DNA of 64,000 nt from Cohnella silvisoli (lineage in GTDB: Bacteria > Bacillota > Bacilli > Paenibacillales > Paenibacillaceae). Position 1 is the stretch's first letter. Every line of letters begins with the position of its first letter. This document shows positions 39,433 to 47,347 of the stretch, one piece after another. The notes under the pieces were generated by a model, which saw only the letters and a list, made by a program, of their open reading frames with translations, ran no database searches and was not told the origin of the DNA. The position numbers were made by a program, and so were the translations under genes. The stretch is taken from NCBI RefSeq assembly GCF_021190915.1, contig NZ_JAIOAP010000020.1:62001-126000 (forward strand), read 5' to 3'.

Positions 39433-40296
39433 ATGAACACTATTGGTGAAAGGATCAAGTTTTTGCGTGACTCTAAAAACCTTTCTATGGGAAAACTTGA
39501 AAATGCAATAGGAGCATCCGGGGGCAGTGCCGACAAATGGGAAAAGAATAAGAGTGTACCGGGCGGAAATTACATAATTGCACTATCGAATTTTTTCGAT
39601 GTTACAACGGATTGGATTTTAAAAGGGGAGGAGACACACGCTGAAAAAAAGCAGGGAGAATCAGCAAATTTTTTTGAGGAAAAATGGGAATCAGTTTCCC
39701 ATTTTGAGACTTTAATCAAATCACTCGATAGTAAGGATCAAGAATTTATCGATCGTTACATTCAGCTTGCTCTTTTCCAGAAGAATCAACTTAATAATTC
39801 GTCAGATAACATCGTGACAACCCAAAATTTTTACACAAGCCCCTCAGAAGTAACACCACTAATTCAAGAATCCCCAGCCTCATATTCTACTCCAAGTGCG
39901 ATACCTGTTCTCGGTCGAGCAGCAGCTGGCGTTCCTATCGAATTGGTGAGATTTATTGAAGGTTACATACGAGTAGGTGATAAATATCGTAATTGCTTTG
40001 CTGTGAAAGTGGATGGCGATTCGATGATTAATGTAGGAATTGAGGACGGGGGGTATGTTGTCGTTAGACAGCAAGAGAGTGTTGACGATAATGAAATCGC
40101 CCTTGTTATGGTGGATGATGGAGTTACAATCAAAAGATTTCGTAAAGTCGGGGGACTGGCTCATTTAGTTTCAGAAAATGATGGGATGAACACCATGATT
40201 TACGATCCCCGCGAGAGGAATATGAGGATATTAGGAGTAATCGTCGATATCATTTCGCCATTACAGGCCTCAAATTTGCTGCTGGATGAGCTATAA
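39433..40296 (+). CDS. LexA/CI-like phage repressor with S24 peptidase domain
   Basis: 287 residues from MNTIGERIKFLRDSKNLSMG. N-terminal XRE helix-turn-helix (about 1-62: SADKWEKNKSVPGGNYIIAL), a linker, and a C-terminal S24 domain: cleavage-type VLGRAAAGVPIE (Ala165-Gly166), catalytic Ser in VKVDGDSMINVG (Ser197) and Lys in DGVTIKRF (Lys234). Such repressors self-cleave when stimulated by RecA filaments, so induction by DNA damage is expected. The Mu c repressor lacks this domain. ATG 39433 is eight bases from AAGGGG. It is the only plus-strand gene of the prophage. Confidence 0.92.
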   Translation: MNTIGERIKFLRDSKNLSMGKLENAIGASGGSADKWEKNKSVPGGNYIIALSNFFDVTTDWILKGEETHAEKKQGESANFFEEKWESVSHFETLIKSLDSKDQEFIDRYIQLALFQKNQLNNSSDNIVTTQNFYTSPSEVTPLIQESPASYSTPSAIPVLGRAAAGVPIELVRFIEGYIRVGDKYRNCFAVKVDGDSMINVGIEDGGYVVVRQQESVDDNEIALVMVDDGVTIKRFRKVGGLAHLVSENDGMNTMIYDPRERNMRILGVIVDIISPLQASNLLLDEL

Positions 40297-40302
40297 AATC
40301 AG

Positions 40303-40415
40303 TTCCGATAATAAGCTATAGAATTTTCAGAGATTATTCCGATAAACCCGCGCCGTTATTGGATTTATTACTCGTTCCGAAAATCCAATCAGTTTCCGAT
40401 AATCAGTTCCGATAA
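40303..40415 (+). repeat. Direct repeats of TTCCGATAA behind the repressor
   Basis: TTCCGATAA is found at 40303-40311, 40337-40345, 40394-40402 and 40407-40415, with a variant TTCCGAAAA at 40375-40383; two copies are parts of a longer unit, ATCAGTTCCGATAATAA. All have the same orientation. They lie in noncoding DNA between the repressor and the early phage end. Confidence 0.75.
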
Positions 40416-40509
40416 TAATCTACGAAAAAGAACAGGTTTTGACGTGATTACCTTCATTTTTTTGAGCCTAATAACGCTATTAACGCCGTAGTAACACGGG
40501 TTCTAACGT

Positions 40510-40735
40510 TTTCTCACTTCGATGCCGGTGGCGTGTGACTATTTCATCAACGAGCATAAATAAGAGGACGATTCGCCGGGTTTTGTCGCACTCCGGAAAA
40601 TCGTCCTCTTCGCCTATTTGAACACACTCACACACGCACACTCCTTGATTCTATTGGGTTCTTGTAACGTCCGGTAACGAGTAATAATGGGTTGTAACAC
40701 ACCACATCGTTTCTCACATTCAGTGATACCCTACA
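40510..40735 (-). repeat. Early-end (attL-type) transposase binding sites
   Basis: Read inward from the terminus (minus strand), bases 15-26 are GAATGTGAGAAA, aligned base for base with the matching stretch at the late end. A second copy of the core, GAAGTGAGAAAA, lies about 200 bp further in (complement of 40509-40520). This resembles the separated L1 and L2/L3 sites of Mu. The region also has several GTTAC words (40650-40700). Binding is inferred. Confidence 0.6.
40562..40610. repeat. Strong hairpin near the early phage end
   Basis: A perfect 12-bp stem (AAGAGGACGATT with AATCGTCCTCTT) encloses 25 nt that contain a second CCGG/CCGG pairing. No T tract follows on either strand. It lies between the two putative transposase sites of the early end. 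Confidence 0.75.
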
Positions 40736-40740
40736 GCAAT
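40736..40740. repeat. Target site duplication GCAAT (right copy)
   Basis: GCAAT follows the phage terminus CTACA and repeats 2195-2199. The next base resumes the DUF998 reading frame. Confidence 0.92.
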
Positions 40741-41040
40741 CTTCATGGATTGGCTGCGATGATCGGCATCCCCGGTATGACGATTGCTGCCATACTCATC
40801 AGCCGTAGTTTGGCAAGAAGTTCATCGTGGTTACCGGCTAGGAGATCGCTCATATGGTCTGCCAATTTCATTTGGATGAGTCTACTCCTGATGGTTGTGA
40901 TATTGGCTGTGACGCTATCGCAAAATGGTGGTAAATTCGGCCCTGACGTATTAATCGGTTGGCCCAACCGGCTCGTGATGATAGCCTATTCCGTATGGCT
41001 AATGTCAGTGGCACGACAGGCGGCTCGGAGAGTCACATGA
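40741..41040 (+). pseudogene. DUF998 membrane protein, C-terminal part
   Basis: The last 99 codons of the gene interrupted at 2199: LHGLAAMIGIPGMTIAAILI, IWSANFIWMSLLLMVVILAV and a WPNRLVMIAYSVWLMSVARQ helix. It has no start or ribosome site of its own beyond chance codons inside the phage end. It ends at TGA 41038-41040 and is followed by a bidirectional-type terminator. Confidence 0.92.
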
Positions 41041-41089
41041 ATACAGTCATTCCCCGGTACTGACGGAGTTTTTCACAGAGTAATTTGAT

Positions 41090-41143
41090 GAGGCTATCTC
41101 AAACTTCCATGGCCGAGCGGCTATGGTAATTTGAGACAGCCTC
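41090..41143. terminator. Bidirectional terminator between DUF998 and the surface protein
   Basis: Fourteen base pairs (GAGGCTATCTCAAA with TTTGAGACAGCCTC, one G-T pair) with a nested CCAT/ATGG stem. T-rich on the plus side (CTCTTTC). It lies between two convergent genes. Confidence 0.75.
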
Positions 41144-41171
41144 TTTCGTCTACTTGGCGGCAAGCAGCAGC

Positions 41172-43292
41172 TTAGAAGACTAGCAAACTGCTGACCGCTT
41201 CCACAAGCCCGTTAGTTATCGTTTCAATGGCATCCGTTATGACTGCTTCGGATAGACTTAACGGTTTGATCTGCTCGATCGCCACTTTTCCCGTATTCAC
41301 TAAGTCTAGAAACAACAGTGTTTGCTCTTCGAGCGTTGTCGCAACGTTAAGCTTGCTTTGGACTTCGCCCAGCTTGCTTTCGAAAGTTTTCATAATGCTC
41401 TGAAAAATTACGGTTGGGTCTCTGTCAGCGGTTATGGTCACTTCTTTCTGGAAAATAACTTTATTCACTCCGCTATAGGGATTGACGAGCGCCGCTTGAA
41501 TAACCGCGGTTGCAGTATACGCCTCTTCAGGAATCGAGACGACGCCGTCTGGCGTGATACTGAATTGGGAGCTTCCGGATACCTTCTTCCATATTAGCGC
41601 TTGCGGCGGAATGTCAATGGAGGCAACTTTCAAGCTGTAACTGTGCTCATAGCCATCGCTGCTAACTTTAACCGATTCCTGCGCCATTAAGCGGATATAG
41701 GCAAACGTCATTGCATGAACGGCTGGCCCGTCATGATTCAGCTTTTGTTGGAAATTCAGTAATGTCGACTGAATATCATGAGCAGTGACGTTAAGATTTC
41801 TCAAAATCGAGCTGATTTTGTAATAGGTTGTTTGACTAAGCTGGTTCGTTATTGCTTTCATCAGGACGTCCATCATTTTCTGATTATCGCCTAGAAGACC
41901 GAACAGTTCGATGGGAGACAATTGCGAAACATAATAAAGAACATGACCTTCGATCCCTCTAAGATTGTTGCCATCCCCGAAAATGAACGAAAGAATATCC
42001 TCCATCGTCAGGTTCGTTTCTCCACCTGCCGATGCTATCGTTTTCAATGTCCGCAGAAACTCAGGATCAGACAAGATGGCTTTTAACCCGGATTCCTGTT
42101 GATCGTATGGGAGCGAACCAATCGTCACAATGATATGAAACAGCTGCCTTTTCAACTGAGCCTTGTCAACGGATTCAGGCAGCATGAGTTTGATTTTGTT
42201 CCAGATCGGATCAATCAAGGACTGGTCGTTTATCTCGTCCAATTCGGCAAACTCGGAACTCAGTCTGCGCACATCCTCAGCATCTGCTGGATCGCCTGCG
42301 TCAAGAGCGGCACGAAGCTTGCTGCTCCGTTCCAGGAACGGCTCCCCCGTTTCGTATTTTACGGTAAAGCTGCTGGTGTACTGCGTTTTATTACCGTCGT
42401 TATCCGTGACAAAGATCAGAAGGGAATGAGTGCCGCTTGGCAATCTGGGGGCAATCGCGGTCAGCGTCTTAGATGCCTCGTCATAGCTGAACGGCACAAT
42501 CTTATCGTCGACTCCGACCATACTCATGCTTAAATTTATACCGGAGTCCTCATCATATGCTTTGGCCGTGATCTTCGGCCAGGCCGTCGTTAATTCGTCG
42601 CCATCAGCGGGAGACACGGATTCGATAATCGGGTTTATACGATCCTGAGGAAATGTTGTCACAGTAAGGGCAGGGCCGTCCGTCGTCCAACTGCCGTCAG
42701 AGCGCTCTGCCTCCACCTTAAAGTTATATGTGGTCTTTGGGTACAGGTCCGTTGCATCAAATGAAGTTATATTTCCGTTAACGGCTCCAAGGAGTATGCT
42801 ATTGCCATATATTCTGTAACCCAAGCTCTCATCAGCAGGCGTCCAGGATAAATGGAGCGAAGTCGACTCGATATTCGCTGCTTCCAAGTTGCCGCCTTTC
42901 CATATCGAAAGCCGGACGTTGAAGTTTCCGCTGTATTCCTTCAATAAATTCATATCACGATCTAAGACACGGATGATTAAGGAATGAGTTCCGTTTTGCA
43001 AACCATCGCGATACGTAAACATCAAACCATGCATATAATTGACTTGATTTGGGTCTATAATCTGGTTATCAACCATGATAATGATCGAGCCCGTATCAGC
43101 CAGTGGAATCCCTAGCCCGAAGCTGATGAGCGTAAAGCTTTCGGTAATCATTGCGCCGTCCGCCGGACTCACGCCACTGATAATGGGTGTTGGTTCTGTT
43201 GCTTCTTCCGCATGGGCAATCTGGGGGACGAAGAGCATGACCAATAAGCTTGCAATGAGCAAGTAAGACATTCTTAATCGAAACGTTTTCAT
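41172..43292 (-). CDS. Secreted Fn3/Ig-like surface protein
   Basis: About 706 residues. Signal peptide (basic RLRM, hydrophobic YLLIASLLVMLFVPQ, cleavage after AHA). Three Ig/Fn3-type beta domains follow: about 38-122 (PIISGVSPADGAMITESFTL), a fibronectin type III near 125-210 (LHLSWTPADESLGYRIYG, YPKTTYNFKVEAERSDGSW), and about 215-310 (PIIESVSPADGDELTTAWPK). The remaining 390 residues are mostly helical with no family recognised. No LPXTG or S-layer domain is seen, so it is secreted or loosely wall-bound. ATG 43292 follows AAGGAGG. Confidence 0.75.
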   Translation of the reverse strand: MKTFRLRMSYLLIASLLVMLFVPQIAHAEEATEPTPIISGVSPADGAMITESFTLISFGLGIPLADTGSIIIMVDNQIIDPNQVNYMHGLMFTYRDGLQNGTHSLIIRVLDRDMNLLKEYSGNFNVRLSIWKGGNLEAANIESTSLHLSWTPADESLGYRIYGNSILLGAVNGNITSFDATDLYPKTTYNFKVEAERSDGSWTTDGPALTVTTFPQDRINPIIESVSPADGDELTTAWPKITAKAYDEDSGINLSMSMVGVDDKIVPFSYDEASKTLTAIAPRLPSGTHSLLIFVTDNDGNKTQYTSSFTVKYETGEPFLERSSKLRAALDAGDPADAEDVRRLSSEFAELDEINDQSLIDPIWNKIKLMLPESVDKAQLKRQLFHIIVTIGSLPYDQQESGLKAILSDPEFLRTLKTIASAGGETNLTMEDILSFIFGDGNNLRGIEGHVLYYVSQLSPIELFGLLGDNQKMMDVLMKAITNQLSQTTYYKISSILRNLNVTAHDIQSTLLNFQQKLNHDGPAVHAMTFAYIRLMAQESVKVSSDGYEHSYSLKVASIDIPPQALIWKKVSGSSQFSITPDGVVSIPEEAYTATAVIQAALVNPYSGVNKVIFQKEVTITADRDPTVIFQSIMKTFESKLGEVQSKLNVATTLEEQTLLFLDLVNTGKVAIEQIKPLSLSEAVITDAIETITNGLVEAVSSLLVF

Positions 43293-43448
43293 AATTTCCT
43301 CCTTAATCATGTGTATTTATTATTCGTTTCGTGTAATAATATACCATTAAAGTTCGCGTAATGAATATATTTAACCTGCTATAATAGAGAAAGAGGAATT
43401 TACAATCAGCAGACAGAAATCACTATTCTGGTGAAAGGAGAGATAGCG

Positions 43449-43664
43449 TTGGCAAAAATCAATGAATCAAATCTTGAAAGCGATCTTCCGACAGGGATAA
43501 GCAAGCCGGCACAACGAGCACTCGCTGGGGCGGGATACTCGCGGCTTGAACAGTTCACGACGATCAGCGAGGCCGAGGTTCTGAAGTTGCATGGTATGGG
43601 ACCAAAAGCGTTGGGTTTGATCCGTCAAGCACTCGCCGATAAGGGACTATCGTTCGCTGAATAA
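43449..43664 (+). CDS. Small helix-hairpin-helix protein (RNA polymerase alpha-CTD-like)
   Basis: 71 residues from TTG 43449 (AAAGGAGAG six bases upstream). The segment LPTGISKPAQRALAGAGYSR, then LEQFTTISEAEVLKLHGMGP with KALGLIRQALADKG, is a helix-hairpin-helix unit like that of the RNA polymerase alpha C-terminal domain and of many small Bacillota DNA-binding proteins. Monocistronic, with its own terminator. Function unknown. Confidence 0.82.
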   Translation: MAKINESNLESDLPTGISKPAQRALAGAGYSRLEQFTTISEAEVLKLHGMGPKALGLIRQALADKGLSFAE

Positions 43665-43668
43665 ATAG

Positions 43669-43709
43669 AAAACCAGTCTAACACTTTCGTGTTCCGACTG
43701 GTTTTCTGT
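43669..43709 (+). terminator. Terminator after the helix-hairpin-helix gene
   Basis: A perfect 10-bp stem AAAACCAGTC / GACTGGTTTT with 17-nt loop, then TCTGTTT. It follows the stop codon by 5 bp. Confidence 0.85.
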
Positions 43710-43777
43710 TTATTAGACCCGATTAGTCTTATACTTATTTTGGACATCTACTTTAATATTAAAGGAAGTGTAATCGA

Positions 43778-44169
43778 GTGATACGCACAGAGCCTATTAT
43801 TGCAGTGGACAATGTAGAAGCAAGCTCGAAGTGGTACCAGTCGCTGCTGGATTGTAAAAATACACATGACATTGGCAACGGCAGTGTATTTGATCAGCTT
43901 GTAGATACAGATGGAACAATTCTGCTTTGCCTGCATCACTGGGGTGATCATGATCATCCGTCGTTAATGAGTCCTGATCAAGGAAAGCGGGGAACGGACT
44001 GTTGCTCTTTTTTCGCGTAGACAATTTCGACAAAGCATGGGAAAGAGCGCAAGCCCTTGCAACAAAAATCGAGGAAGGACCTCATTTCAATCCATTAGCG
44101 GGGCACAACGAATTTACATTGCGCGATTTAGACGGATATTACATCACGATCTGCTCCAGCCAGTCCTGA
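43778..44169 (+). pseudogene. VOC (glyoxalase-like) protein, single frameshift
   Basis: The 5' frame from GTG 43778 (AAAGGAAG upstream) reads RTEPIIAVDNVEASSKWYQS and LDTDGTILLCLHHWGDHDHP-like residues, with a metal-binding type HHWGDHDHP, then stops at TAG. The other frame takes over near 43985 as NGLLLFFRVDNFDKAWERAQ and ends EFTLRDLDGYYITICSSQS at TGA 44167-44169, the usual end of a VOC domain. One base appears to be missing in 43980-43992 (GGAAAGCGGGG run). Whether this is real decay or a sequencing error cannot be told here. Confidence 0.8.
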
Positions 44170-44365
44170 TGAATGACGATTCCAATCGCATTGCCGCTCG
44201 CCATCGCTATATCTCATGACGCTAAAAGTCAATTCTGTGCAAAACAAACGCAACGAATTCAGATTAAGCAAAGAAAAATAGCCGGCAAAAACGGATCAAG
44301 TCAAATAGAATCTGCAAAGACAGCGATCTTTTTTTCGTATAGTCTGAAAGTGAAGAAGGAGAGAG

Positions 44366-45460
44366 ATGGACATGAGCGATCAATACAATAACCTTTACCA
44401 GGAAAAGCCCGAGATAGGCAATCTGTACCGCGAAAAACAAAAAGCGGAGTTTGATTTGCTGATTGAGCGGCTGCGTATTTCCGCTGAAGAGCAAAGGCGT
44501 GCTTTTTTTCGGCCCGATACGACCTCGGTGTCCGCGTATGAAAACGATATTGAAAACTATCGCAGGAAATTCAGGGCGATGCTGGGATGGCCCTTGAACG
44601 TACCGTCTCACTCATTACCGGTACCTAAGGCGGAAGTCGTTTTTGTGGCTGAGGACGGTTTGGGGAAAATATTTCGGGTCGAGGTCGAGGCCGGGGATCA
44701 GTTGACGGCATACGGTCTATTATTTTTGCCTCACGGCGAAGGGCCGCACCCTCTTGTTATTTCGCAGCATGGAGGACAAGGCACTCCTGAGCTGTGTTCC
44801 GGTTTATACGGCCAAACGAACTACAACGATATGACCCGTAGAATACTAAGTCGAGGGATGGCTGTCTTTGCTCCGCAATTGCTGCTGTGGAATCAAGAGG
44901 ATTACGGTCCGAAATACGATAGAATCAATATGGATAAACAATTAAAGCAAATTGGCAGTTCAATTGCCGCCTTGGAAATTTATAAAATTCAAAAATGCCT
45001 AGACTATTTGCTGTCGCGGGATGACATCAATGCTGCCAAAGTCGGGATGATCGGGTTATCGTACGGAGGGTTTTATACATTGTTCGCGACAGCTGTAGAT
45101 ACCCGAATAAAGGCGGCATACTCCTCTTGCTTTATAAATGACCGCTTTGTTTACGATTGGCCGGATTTTACATGGTTCAACTCGGGCAATACCTTTTTGG
45201 ATGCGGAAGTTTGCGGATTGATTTGTCCTCGTGTTCTTCATATCGAGGTAGGAAAAAATGACGATTTATTTGATTATAAACATGCGATCAAAGAAATGGA
45301 CAAAGTGGCTGCATTATACGATCAGTTGAACGTCGGGGATCGATTGTCAAGGGAGATTTTCCATGGTTCGCATGAACTGGACGTCAATGACAAAGCAATC
45401 GATTGGTTTTGTCTCGCTGTTCGCTCGATTGGTGAAAACCCTGGATCAGATTTCCGCTAA
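44366..45460 (+). CDS. Alpha/beta hydrolase, acetyl-esterase/dienelactone-hydrolase-like
   Basis: 364 residues, no signal peptide. Hydrolase-fold features: LTAYGLLFLPHGEGPHPLVI and SQHGGQGTPE (oxyanion region), nucleophile elbow GMIGLSYGGFYTLFA (Ser near 233), an acid residue in HIEVGKNDDLFDY and the catalytic His in EIFHGSHELDVND near 340. The large N-terminal helical cap (1-80) is typical of intracellular esterases beside carbohydrate loci (CE-like). It may remove acetyl groups from imported oligosaccharides; the substrate is inferred from context only. ATG 44366 or 44372 both fit the AAGGAGAG site. Confidence 0.75.
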   Translation: MDMSDQYNNLYQEKPEIGNLYREKQKAEFDLLIERLRISAEEQRRAFFRPDTTSVSAYENDIENYRRKFRAMLGWPLNVPSHSLPVPKAEVVFVAEDGLGKIFRVEVEAGDQLTAYGLLFLPHGEGPHPLVISQHGGQGTPELCSGLYGQTNYNDMTRRILSRGMAVFAPQLLLWNQEDYGPKYDRINMDKQLKQIGSSIAALEIYKIQKCLDYLLSRDDINAAKVGMIGLSYGGFYTLFATAVDTRIKAAYSSCFINDRFVYDWPDFTWFNSGNTFLDAEVCGLICPRVLHIEVGKNDDLFDYKHAIKEMDKVAALYDQLNVGDRLSREIFHGSHELDVNDKAIDWFCLAVRSIGENPGSDFR

Positions 45461-45744
45461 CGATGTGGTACTGTAAAGCATTTGAGCACGAACAAAGTTT
45501 ACAGGGGCATCCACAGGTATCTCTAGGAAATATTCCAACTGCCATCTCTGAGTTTTTTGAGCCTGACGGCTCGTAGGATTGTCCCAAGACGGGTAAACGC
45601 GCATTGCTCTTTTCCCGCCTTTACCTTTATTGGATACGATATCCTGATCACATAGAACAGCTTTTGGAAATATAAACTGACCAAAGTTACTGCCTTTGCG
45701 CGTACTAATAACGAAGAAATCGACTGGATCCGATACGTCATAGG
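45446..45744 (-). pseudogene. MepB-like protein, C-terminal remnant
   Basis: On the minus strand, from about 45744, the frame reads QPYDVSDPVDFFVISTRKGS, NFGQFIFPKAVLCDQDIVSN, then GKRAMRVYPSWDNPTSRQAQ and RWQLEYFLEIP, which matches the second half of the MepB family (unknown function, linked to multidrug efflux loci). The N-terminal half is absent; upstream sequence belongs to an HxlR fragment on the other strand. No start codon or promoter is left. Decayed gene. Confidence 0.75.
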
Positions 45745-45946
45745 GTTGGATCGACTGACGGACACCCTGCGACATCTGGAGCAATGCGGAATCGTAAACC
45801 GCCAAGTGTTCCCGACGGTTCCCGTCAGCGTGGAATATTCCCTTACGGAGAGCGGCAGGGAGTATGGAAAGGTTCTTCTGCAAATGCGCCAGTGGGGAGA
45901 AAAATGGATGATGCAGCCTTTGCAGCATGCCGGAGATTCCGTTTAG
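45740..45946 (+). pseudogene. HxlR-family regulator, C-terminal remnant
   Basis: The plus frame carries DRLTDTLRHLEQCGIVNRQV and PVSVEYSLTESGREYGKVLL, then MRQWGEKWM, the wing and C-terminal helix of an HxlR winged-helix regulator. The N-terminal 45 or so residues are missing; the fragment abuts a MepB fragment on the opposite strand. Both lack one end at the same point (about 45742), so a recombination or deletion joined two loci. Confidence 0.75.
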
Positions 45947-45964
45947 CATAGTCTGAAACAGCAA

Positions 45965-46004
45965 TAGAAAAAGTCCTGATGATTCAACTCATCAGGACTT
46001 TTTC
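45965..46004. terminator. Bidirectional terminator
   Basis: A 17-bp perfect inverted repeat (AGAAAAAGTCCTGATGA and complement) with a 6-nt loop and T runs in both directions. It serves the regulator gene on the minus strand and the remnant on the plus strand. Confidence 0.88.
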
Positions 46005-46034
46005 TATTCATGCGGAGAGGGCTGCCTAAACTCC

Positions 46035-47180
46035 CTACCTCTTGTCAGAATAAGCGATAAAGGCCTTATTCCCCGTCGAATTACCTGGTCTAAGAGTTAC
46101 CGGAATTTTGATTTGTCGTAAGGTAGCGGGATCATGGATAGTATCGCTTAAGAGGTCAACGGCACGAGTCCCGACTTCTTCCAGATTTTGTTCGATGAAA
46201 CCGAAAAAATGATGATGGAGATCCTGCATTCCCGGATCATCGAAAGACAGAATAACTAAATCCTCGGGAATTCGAAAATTCATGGATTCGGCCACCTTGG
46301 CTACGTATACCGCGTCAAGGGGATTTAGGGCAAATACGGCCGTAAGATCCGGATTATTAGTCAACCATTCACGGATGTGATCCATTGAATTGATTTCATC
46401 ATGGTAAGGCATATCGTCATCCATTCTGGTTAACCAATGTCTCGGCTCGACCTGAAGCATCTTGTGGCGTGCAAAGTCCAGATAACCCCGAAAGCGTTCT
46501 TCTGCGCTCGAGGTTTTCGATTTCACAGACGAAACAATGCCGATTTTGCGATGACCTAGGCTGGCCAAATACTCCGTTCCCATCCCCCCACCTTGATAAT
46601 GGTCGGAATAGACCGCATTGGTTTGAATTCCGGGAAGGAATCGGTCTACTAGAACGAACGGGAAGTTGCTGGATCTTAGTTGCAGAATTTCATCATTATA
46701 CGATTCGCCGTCTACCGGGCATATGATAAGCCCCATCGCTCCGGCGGCAACCATTTCGCGTATTGCCGTTTGTTCCTCGCCTTGGGTAAAAACGGATTTC
46801 ACGATCAGGGTATAGCCTGCTTCACGGCAGGCTTCTTCAACGCCGTAAAGCAAGCGATAGGTAAAAGAATCCCAAAAGGGGAGCATGATAAAGCCGATCA
46901 TCTTGATGTTTATCTCTTTGACGTGGGGACTATCCAAATACATGTTCATATTCATATCCGAAGCTCTGACAAACGTACCTTTTCCGGCAATTCTGAAAAC
47001 CAATCCTTCTTTGACCAAGTGCTTGATGGCCGTCGTTATGGTCACTCTGCTAACTTTAAAGTGAGCCATCAATTCCGCTTCGGTCGGAATTTGGTCTCCT
47101 TCCTTTAGTACGCCGCTGTCGATTTGCTCCCTGATGTATTCTCTAATTTGAACATACAATGGCTTTTTATTTTGCTCCAT
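46035..47180 (-). CDS. GntR-LacI type transcriptional regulator of the mannoside locus
   Basis: 381 residues. Residues 1-72 are a GntR winged helix (PLYVQIREYIREQIDSGVLK, GDQIPTEAELMAHFKVSRVT, GLVFRIAGKGTFVRA). From about 92 follows a LacI/periplasmic-binding effector domain (IGFIMLPFWDSFTYRLLYGV, GLIICPVDGES, FPFVLVDRFLPG, GHRKIGIVSS, DLVILSFDDPGMQ). The same hybrid occurs in AraR. It is divergent from the ABC transporter operon, with three direct repeats in the shared region. Effector is probably mannose or a manno-oligosaccharide (inference). ATG 47180. Confidence 0.88.
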   Translation of the reverse strand: MEQNKKPLYVQIREYIREQIDSGVLKEGDQIPTEAELMAHFKVSRVTITTAIKHLVKEGLVFRIAGKGTFVRASDMNMNMYLDSPHVKEINIKMIGFIMLPFWDSFTYRLLYGVEEACREAGYTLIVKSVFTQGEEQTAIREMVAAGAMGLIICPVDGESYNDEILQLRSSNFPFVLVDRFLPGIQTNAVYSDHYQGGGMGTEYLASLGHRKIGIVSSVKSKTSSAEERFRGYLDFARHKMLQVEPRHWLTRMDDDMPYHDEINSMDHIREWLTNNPDLTAVFALNPLDAVYVAKVAESMNFRIPEDLVILSFDDPGMQDLHHHFFGFIEQNLEEVGTRAVDLLSDTIHDPATLRQIKIPVTLRPGNSTGNKAFIAYSDKR

Positions 47181-47268
47181 ACATTCCTCACCTAAATGTC
47201 ATATTATATTTAATTGTATCTCATTTCATTAGGAATGAACAGATGGATGAATGATTCAGGCTGAACAA

Positions 47269-47330
47269 ATGTATTATTAAATGCACTAATAAATGTATTG
47301 ACTAAATGAACTATCGAATGTATTATTCAA
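47269..47330 (+). repeat. Three ATGTATT repeats, likely regulator operators
   Basis: ATGTATTATTAA at 47269-47280, ATGTATTG at 47293-47300 and ATGTATTATTCAA at 47318-47330: phased at 24 and 25 bp. The second covers the -35 and the third the -10 region of the transporter promoter, so a bound GntR-LacI regulator would repress it. Confidence 0.65.
47298..47326 (+). promoter_or_regulatory. Sigma-A promoter of the mannoside operon
   Basis: TTGACT (47298-47303) and TATTAT (47321-47326) with an exact 17-bp spacer. The start should be near 47333, 58 bp before the lipoprotein gene. Confidence 0.8.
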
Positions 47331-47333
47331 ATA

Positions 47334-47347
47334 TGAAAGCGATCACA
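47334..47347 (+). promoter_or_regulatory. CcpA binding site (cre)
   Basis: TGAAAGCGATCACA fits the cre consensus TGWAANCGNTNWCA at every position. It lies right at the expected transcription start, a place from which CcpA represses by blocking polymerase. It implies carbon catabolite repression of the operon. Confidence 0.82.

Larger units (their letters stand above)
2200..40735 (-). mobile_element. Mu-like transposable prophage, 38.5 kb, apparently complete
   Basis: Both boundaries are defined at base level: inverted terminal bases TGTAG/CTACA, a GCAAT duplication on each side, and a host gene that becomes whole when the element is removed. Inside are a DDE transposase with a MuB-type ATPase, a repressor and Ner-like pair, Gam, GemA, Mor, DUF3486, terminase, portal, head, contractile tail, holin and lysin. 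No integrase is present. The early end is at 40735 and the late end at 2200. Head genes follow Mu order while the tail follows the PBSX order of Bacillus, so it is a mosaic myovirus. Only the cargo methyltransferase is visibly broken, so the phage could still be active. Confidence 0.95.

Noticed and set aside
2200-40735. Site-specific integration (integrase, attachment core)
   Set aside because: No tyrosine or serine integrase exists in the phage, and the 5-bp duplication with a DDE transposase explains the insertion.
44264-44611. Minus-strand frame across the start of the alpha/beta hydrolase
   Set aside because: It overlaps the supported start and promoter of the hydrolase and shows no recognised family.
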